Part shown: positions 17,675 to 26,420 of the stretch, one piece after another
Numbering within the stretch: the stretch's first letter is position 1
Layout: every line of letters begins with the position of its first letter
Assembly: GCF_003003235.1 (NCBI RefSeq)
Contig: NZ_PVUE01000014.1
Coordinates: 1 to 64,000, forward strand
DNA length: 64,000 nt
Reading direction: 5' to 3'
Origin: Antricoccus suffuscus
Lineage (GTDB): Bacteria > Actinomycetota > Actinomycetes > Mycobacteriales > Antricoccaceae
Position numbers and translations under genes: made by a program
The notes under the pieces: generated by a model
Told to the model about the DNA's origin: nothing
Database searches by the model: none
The model's input: the letters and a program-made list of their open reading frames with translations, nothing else

Positions 17675-18814
17675 CTACGCGCGTCGCAGCGTGATCAGCG
17701 CGATCTCCGGTGGCGCGCCAATCCGAAACGGCGGTCCCCAAAAGCCCGTACCGCGACTGATGTACAGCTGGGTGCTCGGCCCAGGACGAGATAGTCCAGA
17801 CAATGCGCCTTGCTCCGCGCGCACCAGATAATGGAACGGCCAGATCTGACCACCATGTGTGTGGCCCGACAATTGAAGGTCCAGCTCCTGGTGTACGGCG
17901 TCTCGTACTTGCTTCGGCTGATGCGCCAGCAAAACCGTTCGAGTGCCCGCCGGGATACCTTGTACGGCCTTGTCGATATCCGGACGGTCCGATGCGGCGT
18001 CGTTACCGGGAGCTGTCAGGTCGTTGATGCCGACCATCGCCAGATTCGCCTCACCGATGCGCACCATTGCGTGCGCATTCTGCAGGACCGTCCAGCCGAG
18101 CTTGCGCATGTGCGCGACCCAGTAGGCGGCGTCGGACAGGTATTCGTGGTTTCCGGTGATGTAGAACCGGCCTAGGGGAGCGCGGATCTCGCCGAGCGCG
18201 CTGACCGCGTCCGTACGTCGGGCAACATCGCCGTCCGCGAGATCGCCGGTGTGGCAGACGATGTCGGGGGAGAGTGAATTGACCTGCTGGACGATGCGCG
18301 TCATCCAGCGCTCACCGAGCGCTAGTGACAGATGCGTATCAGTAATGTGCGCGATCGTGCGGCCGTCGAATTCTTGGGGGAGCCGATCCAATCGTATCGT
18401 CACGTGACGAATGCCGACGCGTCCAAGGGCAGTAATTGCGCCGCCGGCCAGCAGTCCTGCGACGATTACCACGCACGCCAGGGCGACGTATCGTTCGCGG
18501 GCGCCATGATCCGCGCCGAACGCCCATGCGATGAATCCAACGAACTCACAGATGACGGACCACACGAAGAACTGCCAGACCGCACCGAGCCAGACATCAC
18601 CGATCAGTGCCGGCAGATCGCGTTTCTGCCCGTGCCCGAAAATCATCAGTATCGGCATAGCCAATGCGCCGACACACAGAATGACGATGCCGGCGACTTT
18701 CACCGGAGTCGACCAAATCGGTGCAAGTACGACGATCCATAGAGGCATGACATGCAAGATGGCCGACACGATGAAGAGGACACCGATAAAGATCAGCAAC
18801 CGGCCGCGTGTCAT
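17675..18814 (-). CDS. Membrane-anchored metallophosphoesterase
   Basis: A 379-residue protein with about four or five N-terminal membrane helices (first 140 residues, beginning LLIFIGVLFIVSAILHVMPL) and a calcineurin-like phosphoesterase domain. Metal-site motifs are HITDTH, HTGDLAD, TGNHEY and SGHTHGGQIWPFH. The family includes YkuE-type proteins that act at the membrane; the substrate is unknown. The ATG at 18814 has AGAGG five bases upstream and is preferred over a GTG two codons earlier. Confidence 0.9.
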   Translation of the reverse strand: MTRGRLLIFIGVLFIVSAILHVMPLWIVVLAPIWSTPVKVAGIVILCVGALAMPILMIFGHGQKRDLPALIGDVWLGAVWQFFVWSVICEFVGFIAWAFGADHGARERYVALACVVIVAGLLAGGAITALGRVGIRHVTIRLDRLPQEFDGRTIAHITDTHLSLALGERWMTRIVQQVNSLSPDIVCHTGDLADGDVARRTDAVSALGEIRAPLGRFYITGNHEYLSDAAYWVAHMRKLGWTVLQNAHAMVRIGEANLAMVGINDLTAPGNDAASDRPDIDKAVQGIPAGTRTVLLAHQPKQVRDAVHQELDLQLSGHTHGGQIWPFHYLVRAEQGALSGLSRPGPSTQLYISRGTGFWGPPFRIGAPPEIALITLRRA

Positions 18815-19489
18815 TAACACCTCTAACTAAGTACCTACAGGTCTCCACAAAGAGTACGGCGATTCGAGTGTGAGCCGCGTCGAGTTTCCACCAGGTCGCG
18901 CCGCAACGGGCCAGCGATTCACAACAGCCGGTCCGGTGGGCGTATGCGCACGCGTCAGACTTGGGTCATCGGGCCATCCAACCGGCCTGCCCGACAACTC
19001 GACCTTGACCCATGATTCTGTCGATCAAACCGGGTCACCTAGATACGTCACAGTGACGTATCTAGGTGACCCGGTTTGATCTAGGTCGGACACCCTCGGT
19101 GGCGAAGTTCTGCCGGCGGCGCGACATCCGCGTCGGAAGGCCTTGCGATGCAGCCATCGCATTCGGCCACGGCGCCGAATCGAGCTGAGGCGCCGAGCCG
19201 AGCGCCCGGTAGCAAGCCGAGGCGATCCGACAACTCGAAGGTCAACACGTCAGTCTGGTCATCGCCGCAAGAGGCTCGGCGTCATCGGCTAAGGACGGCA
19301 CAAAGTGACGGAATGATGAATCGGACCGCTTTGCGCCTGCGTATGAAGTACGCCGATAATCGACATTATGACATTCAAACTGGATACTATTGCATCTGTT
19401 GCACGATTCAGCGCCACCACTGCCGGGGGCTTTCTTGCATCTGCCGTCAGCGTGGCAGCCATGGTCAGAATTTGTGCCAGACTATTGCC
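18815..19489. other. 675-bp intergenic region with a large inverted repeat
   Basis: This region separates the minus-strand metallophosphoesterase from the plus-strand HD-GYP/LuxR gene. No convincing gene was found: the frames that cross it have no ribosome site and one is created by the inverted repeat itself. Its notable content is the 59-bp inverted repeat at 19023-19081. The last 170 bases, just before the LuxR gene, are more AT-rich and probably hold its promoter. Confidence 0.6.
19023..19081. repeat. 59-bp perfect inverted repeat (29-bp arms, 1-bp spacer)
   Basis: The left arm begins GATCAAACCGGGTCACC and the right arm ends GGTGACCCGGTTTGATC; all 29 base pairs match around a central A at 19052. 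The centre reads CGTCACAGTGACG. It lies between two divergent genes, not between converging ones, so a simple bidirectional terminator is unlikely. It could extrude as a cruciform, bind a dimeric regulator, or be the remnant of a small mobile or REP-like element. No second copy was seen in the window. Confidence 0.9.
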
Positions 19490-21070
19490 ATGGTGGCACG
19501 AGGTTCACCGAGTTCCGAGGCTCGCCGGGCCGAGGTCCTGGCGGCTCTCTCGATCTCTATCGACCTGGGGCTCGGGTTGCCGATGGAACACGTTTTGCGA
19601 TCGTCGTTGCTTGCCTCGATGCTCGCAGACGAGTTGAATCTCTCCGACGACGAACGCGCCACGGTCTACTACACGAATCTGGTGCTGTGGATCGGTTGCC
19701 ATGCGGACTCGCACGAGTTCAGTCGATGGTTCGGTGACGACCTCGCCATGCGGCGGGATAGTTATCAGGTCGACTGGTCCGGCCTGCCCTACATGAGATA
19801 TCTGCTGCAGCGCACCGGTTCTGCACAGCCCATCGGCACGCGCGCGCTACTGCTGTTCACCCTGCTGATGGCTCCCCGCGCCCAGATGGCCGCGCTGATC
19901 CACTCGCATTGCTTGTCCGCGGGCCTCATGGCGCAGCGGATCGGGCTTGATCGTACGGTCGCAGACGCCGTCGCGTGCGCCTTCGAACGATGGGATGGCA
20001 GCGGGCTTCCGAGTGGGCTGCGCGGCGACCAAATCCCCCTACCGACACGGATCGTCCAGTTGGCGGAGACCTGCGAGGTACATCTGCGGACACGCGGTAC
20101 GTCCGGTGCACTCGCAATGGCCCGGGATCGCAGCGGTCGGCAATTCGACCCGCTGCTGGTGCATGCACTTGCAAAATGTCGGGACCGGATCAACGCGCTC
20201 CCCGACCAGGACGTGTGGGCGCGAGCTCTTGAGCTCGCGCCGGACGACGGTGTGGTGCTCCGTGGCGCGGACCTGGACTCGCTGCTCGGCGCCATCGGTG
20301 ACTTCGCCGACCTGAAGTGCCCATTCACCGTTGGGCACTCGCGCGCAGTTGCCGAACTGGCCGCGGCCGCGGCGACACGCATGGGACTTGGCTCTGCCGA
20401 TACGGACGTCGTACGTCGGGCCGGGCTCGTACACGACCTCGGGCGCATGGGTGTGCCGAACTCGCTATGGGAGAGGTCGGCGCCGCTGTCCGAGTCCGAC
20501 TGGGAAAGGATCCGGCTGTATCCATATCTGACCGGGCGAGTCCTCAATCGAGTTCAAGGTCTAAAGAGCGTAACCGCCGTCGCCGAGGCACATCGCGAAC
20601 GTCTCGATGGGTCAGGCTATCCCCGCGGCCTGCACGGATCCGCTCTGCCGATTACCCACCGCATTCTCGCTGCCGCGGACAGCTATCGCGGCTCGCTCGA
20701 GCACCGACCGCATCGGCCCGCGCGAGCGGCCGAAGCCGCCGCGACGCGGCTTCGTGGCGAGGCTGATGCCGGACGGCTCGACCCAACGGCTGTTGACGCC
20801 GTCCTCTCGGTCGCGGGCCACCGCACTGGCCGGCGTACGTCGGGCCCGGCCGGGCTGACCGCGCGCGAAGTCGAGGTCTTGGGTCTACTCGCGCAAGGCT
20901 TCACGAACTCCCAGATCGCCCAACGCTTATGCATCAGCGCCAAGACCGTGCGCAACCACCTCGAGCATGTCTACCTGAAGGCCGGGGTTACCAACCGCAC
21001 CGGCGCCGTACTCTTCGCGCTCGAGCGAGGCATCGTTGGCACGATCGAAGATGGGGCAACTGCCCCATGA
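19490..21070 (+). CDS. Tandem HD/HD-GYP-like phosphohydrolase with C-terminal LuxR DNA-binding domain
   Basis: A 526-residue predicted one-component regulator. Two HD-type regions are visible: an N-terminal one with DGSGLP at 169-174 and a second with HDLGR (H315, D316) and DGSGYP at 373-378, the second closer to active HD-GYP domains. A LuxR helix-turn-helix occupies about 456-515 (LTAREVEVLGLLAQGFTNSQ). Some HD-GYP proteins hydrolyse cyclic di-GMP, but the active site here is partly changed. The ATG at 19490 lacks a clear ribosome site; upstream frames look non-coding. It heads a likely operon with DsrE and SnoaL-like genes. Confidence 0.82.
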   Translation: MVARGSPSSEARRAEVLAALSISIDLGLGLPMEHVLRSSLLASMLADELNLSDDERATVYYTNLVLWIGCHADSHEFSRWFGDDLAMRRDSYQVDWSGLPYMRYLLQRTGSAQPIGTRALLLFTLLMAPRAQMAALIHSHCLSAGLMAQRIGLDRTVADAVACAFERWDGSGLPSGLRGDQIPLPTRIVQLAETCEVHLRTRGTSGALAMARDRSGRQFDPLLVHALAKCRDRINALPDQDVWARALELAPDDGVVLRGADLDSLLGAIGDFADLKCPFTVGHSRAVAELAAAAATRMGLGSADTDVVRRAGLVHDLGRMGVPNSLWERSAPLSESDWERIRLYPYLTGRVLNRVQGLKSVTAVAEAHRERLDGSGYPRGLHGSALPITHRILAAADSYRGSLEHRPHRPARAAEAAATRLRGEADAGRLDPTAVDAVLSVAGHRTGRRTSGPAGLTAREVEVLGLLAQGFTNSQIAQRLCISAKTVRNHLEHVYLKAGVTNRTGAVLFALERGIVGTIEDGATAP

Positions 21071-21121
21071 CTGGATGCTCCCTCCCCTGCCACGATCGGT
21101 GGTGAGAAAAGGGAGTTGCAC

Positions 21122-21487
21122 ATGAAGACCAAGTCAGTGATCAGTCTTAGCACCGGGCTGGAGGACGCGGAGAAGGTTGCCGTTGCCTTCCTCGTCGCCG
21201 TCGGGTCGGCCGAAGGCGAGCGCCCTACGCTGATGTTCCTCACCAAGGAGGCCGTGCGTCTTGCGGTCAGCGATGTCGCCCGCGGCACGGCGTGCGAGGG
21301 ATGTCCACCGCTGGAGGACCTGATGCGGAGGTACTCCGAAGCCAGGGGCGAGTTCCTTGTCTGCCCGATCTGTTTCGACGCCAAGCACCTTGACAAGGGA
21401 GATCTGGTAAGTAACGCAGAACTCGGTGGCAGTGTGCCGATGTGGGGGTGGATCGGCGATGAACCAGCCAACACATTCAGTTACTGA
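21122..21487 (+). CDS. DsrE-family protein
   Basis: A 121-residue protein with the DsrE/YchN-type fold pattern: an early strand and helix (TGLEDAEKVAVAFLVAVGSA), a central MFLTKEAVRLAV element and a late Cys-rich part (ACEGCPP and FLVCPICFD). The family takes part in sulfur relay or sulfur redox work, but many members are unassigned. AGGGAG precedes the ATG at 21122. It starts 51 bases after the LuxR gene and overlaps the next gene by 29 bases. Confidence 0.78.
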   Translation: MKTKSVISLSTGLEDAEKVAVAFLVAVGSAEGERPTLMFLTKEAVRLAVSDVARGTACEGCPPLEDLMRRYSEARGEFLVCPICFDAKHLDKGDLVSNAELGGSVPMWGWIGDEPANTFSY

Positions 21488-21848
21488 CCGCGCTCTTGGA
21501 GCCGAAATCGCATACGCGATAGCCGCGCAGGACGCCGAAGCGCTTCGCCGCGTGCTGTCGACGCCCGTGACATTCCGAGCGGTCACACCACGCCGGTTCT
21601 GGGATGCCGAGACCGCGGTGGGAGCGGTCGACATCATTCTGGGCACCTGGTTCGGACCCGACAAACAGGTCACCGAGATGACCTCGCTGGCGACTGACAG
21701 CGTGGGTGATGTGAAGAAGGTCAGCTATCGGCTAAGCGTCGAGCTCGAATCGGGTCCGTCGGTGATTGAGCAGGTTATCTACTACGCCGAGACAGACGGC
21801 CAGATTACAGACCTGCGACTGGTGTGCAGCGGTTTCCGACCGAGCTGA
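21459..21848 (+). CDS. SnoaL/NTF2-like small protein
   Basis: A 129-residue protein with an NTF2-like pattern: a first helix with AIAAQDAEALRRVLSTPVTF, a middle FWDAETAVGAVDIILGTWF, then strands with VIEQVIYYAETDGQI. NTF2-like proteins bind small ligands or catalyse isomerisations; no active-site residues are obvious. The ATG at 21459 lies inside the end of the DsrE gene, indicating translational coupling. With the LuxR and DsrE genes it forms a likely three-gene unit whose role is unknown. Confidence 0.65.
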   Translation: MNQPTHSVTDRALGAEIAYAIAAQDAEALRRVLSTPVTFRAVTPRRFWDAETAVGAVDIILGTWFGPDKQVTEMTSLATDSVGDVKKVSYRLSVELESGPSVIEQVIYYAETDGQITDLRLVCSGFRPS

Positions 21849-21977
21849 GCAAGCCAAAATGCGATGCCAGGTCCCGGCCGCGAACGACGCGGACGATTCA
21901 TAGTTCCTTTGCCCTAGCAAATTTACTTCGTGTGGTTAAGAATCAAACAGAATTGTCCGTCGGAAGGAGCTCAGCCA

Positions 21978-23504
21978 ATGACCTGGTATTCGTACGCCGA
22001 GAGTGACCCGGATCGTCTCGCGATCGTCGGAGACGAGGTGCGCCTCACCTTCGGAGAATTGTCGAACCAGGTGAACCAAATTATTCACGCGCTCGACGAG
22101 CTGGGTGTGGGGCGCGGCGACGCCGTCGCGATAGTCCTACCCAACGAGTGGGAGTACCTTCCCCTTGAGCTCGCCTGTCTCAGCACCGAGCGCTACGTCG
22201 TACCGGTGAACCGACATCTCACCGCGCCCGAAATCGCCTACATCCTAGGAAACTCCGAACCGAAGCTCGTGCTGACGAACGCCGATCTGCTCCCGACGGT
22301 CCGGGAGGCCGCCGACGAAGCGGGGCTCCCCGGCTCTGATCGGATCTATACGACTGGGGATCCTCAGTCCGAATCCGCCTGGTCGAAGGTCTGGGCCGCT
22401 AAACCGACAGATCCGCCGCAGCGCCGCCTGAGCGGTTCGGTGATGTTCTACAGTTCCGGCACCACCGGCAAGCCAAAGGGGATCAAACGCGCACTCTCCG
22501 GTCTCACACCGCAGGCCGAATCCGAACTCGGCCGCGAGACCTGGGAGATGCTCAACCTCACCACCGAGCCGGGTGTACATGTCGTCGCCGCGCCGATGTA
22601 TCACTCGGCGCCCAACGCGCTGACCCTCAGTGCTCTCGGGCGCGGTGTCACCATCGCGTTCCCGCCTGCGTCCCGGTTCGATGCCGAGACGTTCCTTGAG
22701 TTCGCACAGCGGATCGGTATGACCGAATCATTCATGGTGCCAACCATGTTCCAGCGGTTGCTGCGGCTCCCAGACGACACGCGGAAACGATTCGATTCCT
22801 CGACGATTCGTGCCGTGGTGCATGCGGGCGCCCCGTGTCCGGTCTCGGTCAAGCAAGCAATGATCGAATGGTGGGGCCCGGTGCTCGAGGAGTTTTACGG
22901 TTCGACCGAGAGTTCTGTGGTCACCACCGTCAATTCCAAGCAATGGCTTGACGCGCCAGGGACGGTTGGCGCGGCACGACCGGGCTGGCAGATCCAAATC
23001 AGGGGTGCGGACGGCGAGCCCGCCGAGCCCGGTGTCGAAGGGTTGATCTACAGCCTCGGCAGCACACCGTTCGATTACGTCAAGGACCCGGACAAGACCG
23101 CGGCGACCTGGGACGGCAATGCCCTCCTCATCGGTGACATCGGCAAACTCGACGAGCAAGGGCGGCTGTTCGTCCTGGATCGGCGTACCGACCTGATCCT
23201 GTCCGGCGGCGTGAACATATATCCTGCCGAGATCGAATTCGTCCTCGTGGAGCATCCGTCGGTCGTCGACGTCGTCGTCATCGGGGTACCTGATGAGGAG
23301 TGGGGCCAGCGGGTTGTCGCCATCGTGCAACCGACGGACGAGGCTGAGTGGGGCGAGCTTTCTGAGGAACTGATGCGGTTTTGTCAGGGCAGGTTGGCGA
23401 AGTACAAGCAACCGAGCCGGATCGAGATCACTGAGGAACTGCCGCGCATGGCCACGGGAAAGATCAGCCGGTCAAGGGTCAGAGAGGCGTACGTCGGCAC
23501 CTGA
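21978..23504 (+). CDS. Acyl-CoA synthetase (AMP-dependent ligase)
   Basis: Activates a carboxylic acid to its CoA thioester through an acyl-adenylate. The 508-residue protein has the adenylation core motifs: FYSSGTTGKPKGIKR near residue 157, YGSTESSVVTT near 310, GDIGKLDEQGRLFVLDRRTD near 390, and the C-terminal catalytic lysine in PRMATGKISRS. The start is the ATG at 21978 with the strong site GGAAGGAG. The nearby crotonase and MBL genes suggest fatty or aromatic acid use, but the acid is not known. Confidence 0.92.
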   Translation: MTWYSYAESDPDRLAIVGDEVRLTFGELSNQVNQIIHALDELGVGRGDAVAIVLPNEWEYLPLELACLSTERYVVPVNRHLTAPEIAYILGNSEPKLVLTNADLLPTVREAADEAGLPGSDRIYTTGDPQSESAWSKVWAAKPTDPPQRRLSGSVMFYSSGTTGKPKGIKRALSGLTPQAESELGRETWEMLNLTTEPGVHVVAAPMYHSAPNALTLSALGRGVTIAFPPASRFDAETFLEFAQRIGMTESFMVPTMFQRLLRLPDDTRKRFDSSTIRAVVHAGAPCPVSVKQAMIEWWGPVLEEFYGSTESSVVTTVNSKQWLDAPGTVGAARPGWQIQIRGADGEPAEPGVEGLIYSLGSTPFDYVKDPDKTAATWDGNALLIGDIGKLDEQGRLFVLDRRTDLILSGGVNIYPAEIEFVLVEHPSVVDVVVIGVPDEEWGQRVVAIVQPTDEAEWGELSEELMRFCQGRLAKYKQPSRIEITEELPRMATGKISRSRVREAYVGT

Positions 23505-23632
23505 GTTCCGCGAACAACGTAGATTCCGCGCGACCACGACGGGAGCAGCTGGTACGCCGGCGGCCGGGCAAGAAGCGACCGTTTGATAACCGCGCCGCGG
23601 GTGTACACGAACGTTGATTCTGTTGAAACCGG

Positions 23633-24412
23633 TTAGTGCTTGTCGCGGACGCGTTGCATGTACTTCTGCCGGGACGCCTCGCATTCGTCGTCGCTCAATC
23701 CAGACAAAAGACCGTCGCCGTCTGCCCAGCTGCGTGCCGTGCCGACCATCGACTCGGTGACGGCATTGGTGTGGACCTTGGTGGCGAGTAGCGCGAGCTT
23801 AGGCATGCGGAGCAGGTTATGTACCAACTTCTCGACCTCGTCGTCCAGCTGGTCCGGCTCGACGACGCGGTTGAGGAATCCGGCCGCCTTTGCCTCGTCC
23901 GGCCCGAACTCGCGACACGTCATGACCAACTCTTTGGTCAGTGCCGGACCGATCTCACGCACTAACCGTGGGATACCGCCCCATGCCAATGGGATGCCTA
24001 ACTCCACTTCGGGAATCGAGAATCGAGTGTCACTCGCGGCAACGCGCAGGTCGCACACACCGGCGAGGACAAGGCCGCCACCGACGCACCATCCACGGAT
24101 CTTGGCGACCGCAACGGCCCGCATCTCGTCCATCGCGCGCGCCATCCGCCAACCGTTGTCGGCGTCGTCGCGCGGCGTTCGTCCGGTATTCTTCGCGAGC
24201 CCGAATGCGGCGACATCCGCACCGGCCGAAAACGCGCGCCCTCGACCGGACACGACGACGACTTTCAGGTCGTCATGCTCATCGAACCAACGGGCTGCCC
24301 GCTCGATCTCACGAAGCGTCAACGGCGAGAGCGGGTTGAGTTTGTCCGGGCGGTTCAGGGTTAATGCACCCCGTGGGCCGTCAATTGATACGTCGATTGT
24401 TTCGAATTCCAT
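23633..24412 (-). CDS. Enoyl-CoA hydratase/isomerase (crotonase family)
   Basis: A 259-residue crotonase-fold protein with GRGRAFSAGADVAAFG near residue 57 and RGWCVGGGLVLAGVCDLRVA near 104, forming the oxyanion hole, and VELGIPLAWGGIPRLVREIG after that. It is convergent with the acyl-CoA synthetase and could act in the same beta-oxidation-like path. Substrate unknown. No terminator hairpin is visible in the 128-base gap to its neighbour. Confidence 0.88.
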   Translation of the reverse strand: MEFETIDVSIDGPRGALTLNRPDKLNPLSPLTLREIERAARWFDEHDDLKVVVVSGRGRAFSAGADVAAFGLAKNTGRTPRDDADNGWRMARAMDEMRAVAVAKIRGWCVGGGLVLAGVCDLRVAASDTRFSIPEVELGIPLAWGGIPRLVREIGPALTKELVMTCREFGPDEAKAAGFLNRVVEPDQLDDEVEKLVHNLLRMPKLALLATKVHTNAVTESMVGTARSWADGDGLLSGLSDDECEASRQKYMQRVRDKH

Positions 24413-24598
24413 TAACGGACCCTACGACCTCGGGCAGTTCTGACCAAGTCGGCATCCGCCCGAGCATCGGTGCTGGGGCCGCGGGATGAGCCAAGGCGCC
24501 GTTACCCGATATCCATGTCTCCGCTGTCCCCCAGCCGCACGCGACACGTGAGCCGCCGCGGTACGGTCGCTAGGTGAGATGCAATCCGGGAAACCCTC

Positions 24599-25456
24599 AT
24601 GAAAGGTTCCACGTTGCACACAGCTAATGTTGGCGCTGCCGACGTCACGGCCCTGCTCGATGCACCGTTCCTGCAGGATCTTGCGTTCCTGTCCCCCGAC
24701 CACGCCGCCGAGCTGAAGGCGGAGTACCGCGACACTCTCAACGAACGCGGTCTGTGCACCGGTGCTGTCACCTGCTACCTCGTGAAGACCCCTAAAGGTC
24801 TCGCCCTGATTGATTCCGGAATCGGCCCGAGAAAGCGCAAGGGCTTCCCCACTGGGCGACTGGATGCAGCCCTCGAAGAGGCAGGCGTTCGGCCGGGTGA
24901 CATCGACCTCGTCATCCACACCCACCTACACGTCGATCACGTCGGCTGGAATACCTACCCGAACGCGAACGGCCATGCGGAGATCTTCTTTCCGAACGCG
25001 CGATTCGCCGTCCAGCGCGACGAATGGGACTACTGGATGGCGCCCGAAAGGCTCGACGATCCGGGAAATGTCGTATTGCGCGAATGCATGTTACCGGTTC
25101 GCGAGGCGGGACGACTACTGCTGATCGGCCCGGAAACTCGGTTCTTCGACACGATCGGGTTCATCGCCACACCTGGCCACACTCCTGGTCACGTCGCAGT
25201 CGTCATTGGCGACGGTCCGGAACGCGCCCTGATCATCGGCGACTTATGTCACCACCCGTTTCAAGTGACGCACTCCGACTGGGCATCACCGATGGACGTT
25301 GACACGGAACTGGCTAGCCGCACTCGGGACAAGCTTTATGACCTCGCGGCTGACGATCAACTGCTCGTGATGGGCGGCCATTGGCAGCACCCAGGGTGGG
25401 GTGAGGTCGTTCGGGTGGGCGAACGGCGGGAGTACCGGCCCGGACTGCGCCACTGA
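24599..25456 (+). CDS. MBL-fold metallo-hydrolase
   Basis: A 285-residue metallo-beta-lactamase-fold hydrolase. The metal motif is HTHLHVDHVGWN near residue 104, followed by PGHTPGHVAVVIG near 195 and the bridging aspartate in IIGDLCHHP. The closest known groups are lactonases and thioesterase-like MBL enzymes; the substrate is not evident. The ATG at 24599 follows a GGGAAA site. It is divergent from the crotonase gene with a 186-base gap. Confidence 0.87.
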   Translation: MKGSTLHTANVGAADVTALLDAPFLQDLAFLSPDHAAELKAEYRDTLNERGLCTGAVTCYLVKTPKGLALIDSGIGPRKRKGFPTGRLDAALEEAGVRPGDIDLVIHTHLHVDHVGWNTYPNANGHAEIFFPNARFAVQRDEWDYWMAPERLDDPGNVVLRECMLPVREAGRLLLIGPETRFFDTIGFIATPGHTPGHVAVVIGDGPERALIIGDLCHHPFQVTHSDWASPMDVDTELASRTRDKLYDLAADDQLLVMGGHWQHPGWGEVVRVGERREYRPGLRH

Positions 25457-25624
25457 TAGGTAGCTAATTAGGGGCTTTCTGGCGCCTTCGGACCGGTGAG
25501 CCCGGTGGATCCGAACGCGATGACAACACCCCGAATGGCTCCCATGCGTTGAGCCTATCGATCTCCTAAGTCAGACCTTCGCGCCAACTGGCCTTCGCTC
25601 TAACTGGCCTTGCACCGGCGGTAT

Positions 25625-25660
25625 TCAGTGTTACTATCTAGTGGTAGTCAGTAACACTGA
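25625..25660. promoter_or_regulatory. PadR operator, inverted repeat with 11-bp arms
   Basis: TCAGTGTTACT and AGTAACACTGA are perfect inverted arms 14 bases apart, ending 17 bases before the PadR start codon. Many PadR repressors control their own operon through such spaced dyads; the position implies autoregulation of the PadR/DUF1048/ABC operon. The repeat also overlaps the likely -10 region. Confidence 0.75.
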
Positions 25661-25677
25661 GTAGTGGAGGTGGGTCG

Positions 25678-26034
25678 ATGAGCAAGCAGATGACCGAGAT
25701 GCTCAAGGGCACGCTCGAAGGCGTCGTCCTCGCGATCCTGACTGTGCAGCCGGCGTACGGCTACGAGATCACGGCGCGGCTGCGCGAGCAGGGCTTCTCC
25801 GACATCGTCGAGGGCACCATTTATGCGCTGCTGGTCAGGATCGAGCAGCGCGGCCTCGTGGATGTGGCGAAGGTGCCGTCCGAGAAGGGACCGCCGCGCA
25901 AGGTTTACTCGCTGAACGTCTCAGGCGGCCAATATCTCGAGGAGTTCTGGAAGAGCTGGAGTTTCCTGGCCGAACGTATCGAGCTGCTCCGCCACCACAT
26001 CGACCACCCGAACGGAAAAGGACAGAAACCATGA
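25678..26034 (+). CDS. PadR-family transcriptional regulator
   Basis: A 118-residue winged-helix repressor with the PadR signature: MLKGTLEGVVLAILTVQPAY near residue 7 and GYEITARLREQG then VEGTIYALLVRIEQRGLVDV. GTGGAGG precedes the ATG at 25678. It heads an operon with a DUF1048 protein, an ABC ATPase and a permease, and its stop overlaps the next start (ATGA). Regulators in this setting usually answer to the exported drug or toxic compound. Confidence 0.92.
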   Translation: MSKQMTEMLKGTLEGVVLAILTVQPAYGYEITARLREQGFSDIVEGTIYALLVRIEQRGLVDVAKVPSEKGPPRKVYSLNVSGGQYLEEFWKSWSFLAERIELLRHHIDHPNGKGQKP

Positions 26035-26393
26035 CCGCCAAATGGATAGAGCAGATTACGGGCTCGTTCGAGGACAAGAAGCGTTGGCGCCAATATAAGG
26101 CGCGCAAGGAACAGCTCCCCGCTAGCTACCGAACTGCGATCGACGGACTCGAGCGCTACTTCATGTATGCAGGAGCAATCGTCAAGGGCGACGTACTCAT
26201 GCAAATGCTCGACGATCTCGCGGACCTCATCGAGCAGTCCGCCGCCGATGGCACCCCGATCCGCGCCATCGTCGGGGACGACCCGGTGGAGTTCGCGGAG
26301 ACATTCATCGCGAACTATTCGGACGGCCAGTGGGTCAACAAGGAACGTAAGCGCTTGACCGACGCGATAGATCAGGCCGCCGGCGATGCCTAA
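26031..26393 (+). CDS. DUF1048-family protein
   Basis: A 120-residue soluble helical protein (MTAKWIEQITGSFEDKKRWR at the start; a central AIVKGDVLMQMLDDLADLIE). DUF1048 proteins are commonly encoded between a PadR regulator and an ABC exporter; their biochemical job is unknown. The gene starts inside the PadR stop by a four-base overlap and is followed after 27 bases by the ATPase gene. Confidence 0.82.
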   Translation: MTAKWIEQITGSFEDKKRWRQYKARKEQLPASYRTAIDGLERYFMYAGAIVKGDVLMQMLDDLADLIEQSAADGTPIRAIVGDDPVEFAETFIANYSDGQWVNKERKRLTDAIDQAAGDA

Positions 26394-26420
26394 GCAGAGG
26401 GAGTATCAGGAGTATCGGAA

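Noticed and set aside
18870-19079. Short frame ending in the large inverted repeat
   Set aside because: Its end is created by the repeat, and no ribosome site or conserved pattern is visible.
19368-19637. Plus-strand 89-codon frame near the LuxR gene start
   Set aside because: It overlaps the LuxR gene in another frame and lacks a ribosome site; it is likely a shadow.
25586-25611. Direct repeat AACTGGCCTT x2 upstream of the PadR operator
   Set aside because: Only two copies of a 10-mer 16 bases apart, far from the promoter core; probably chance.
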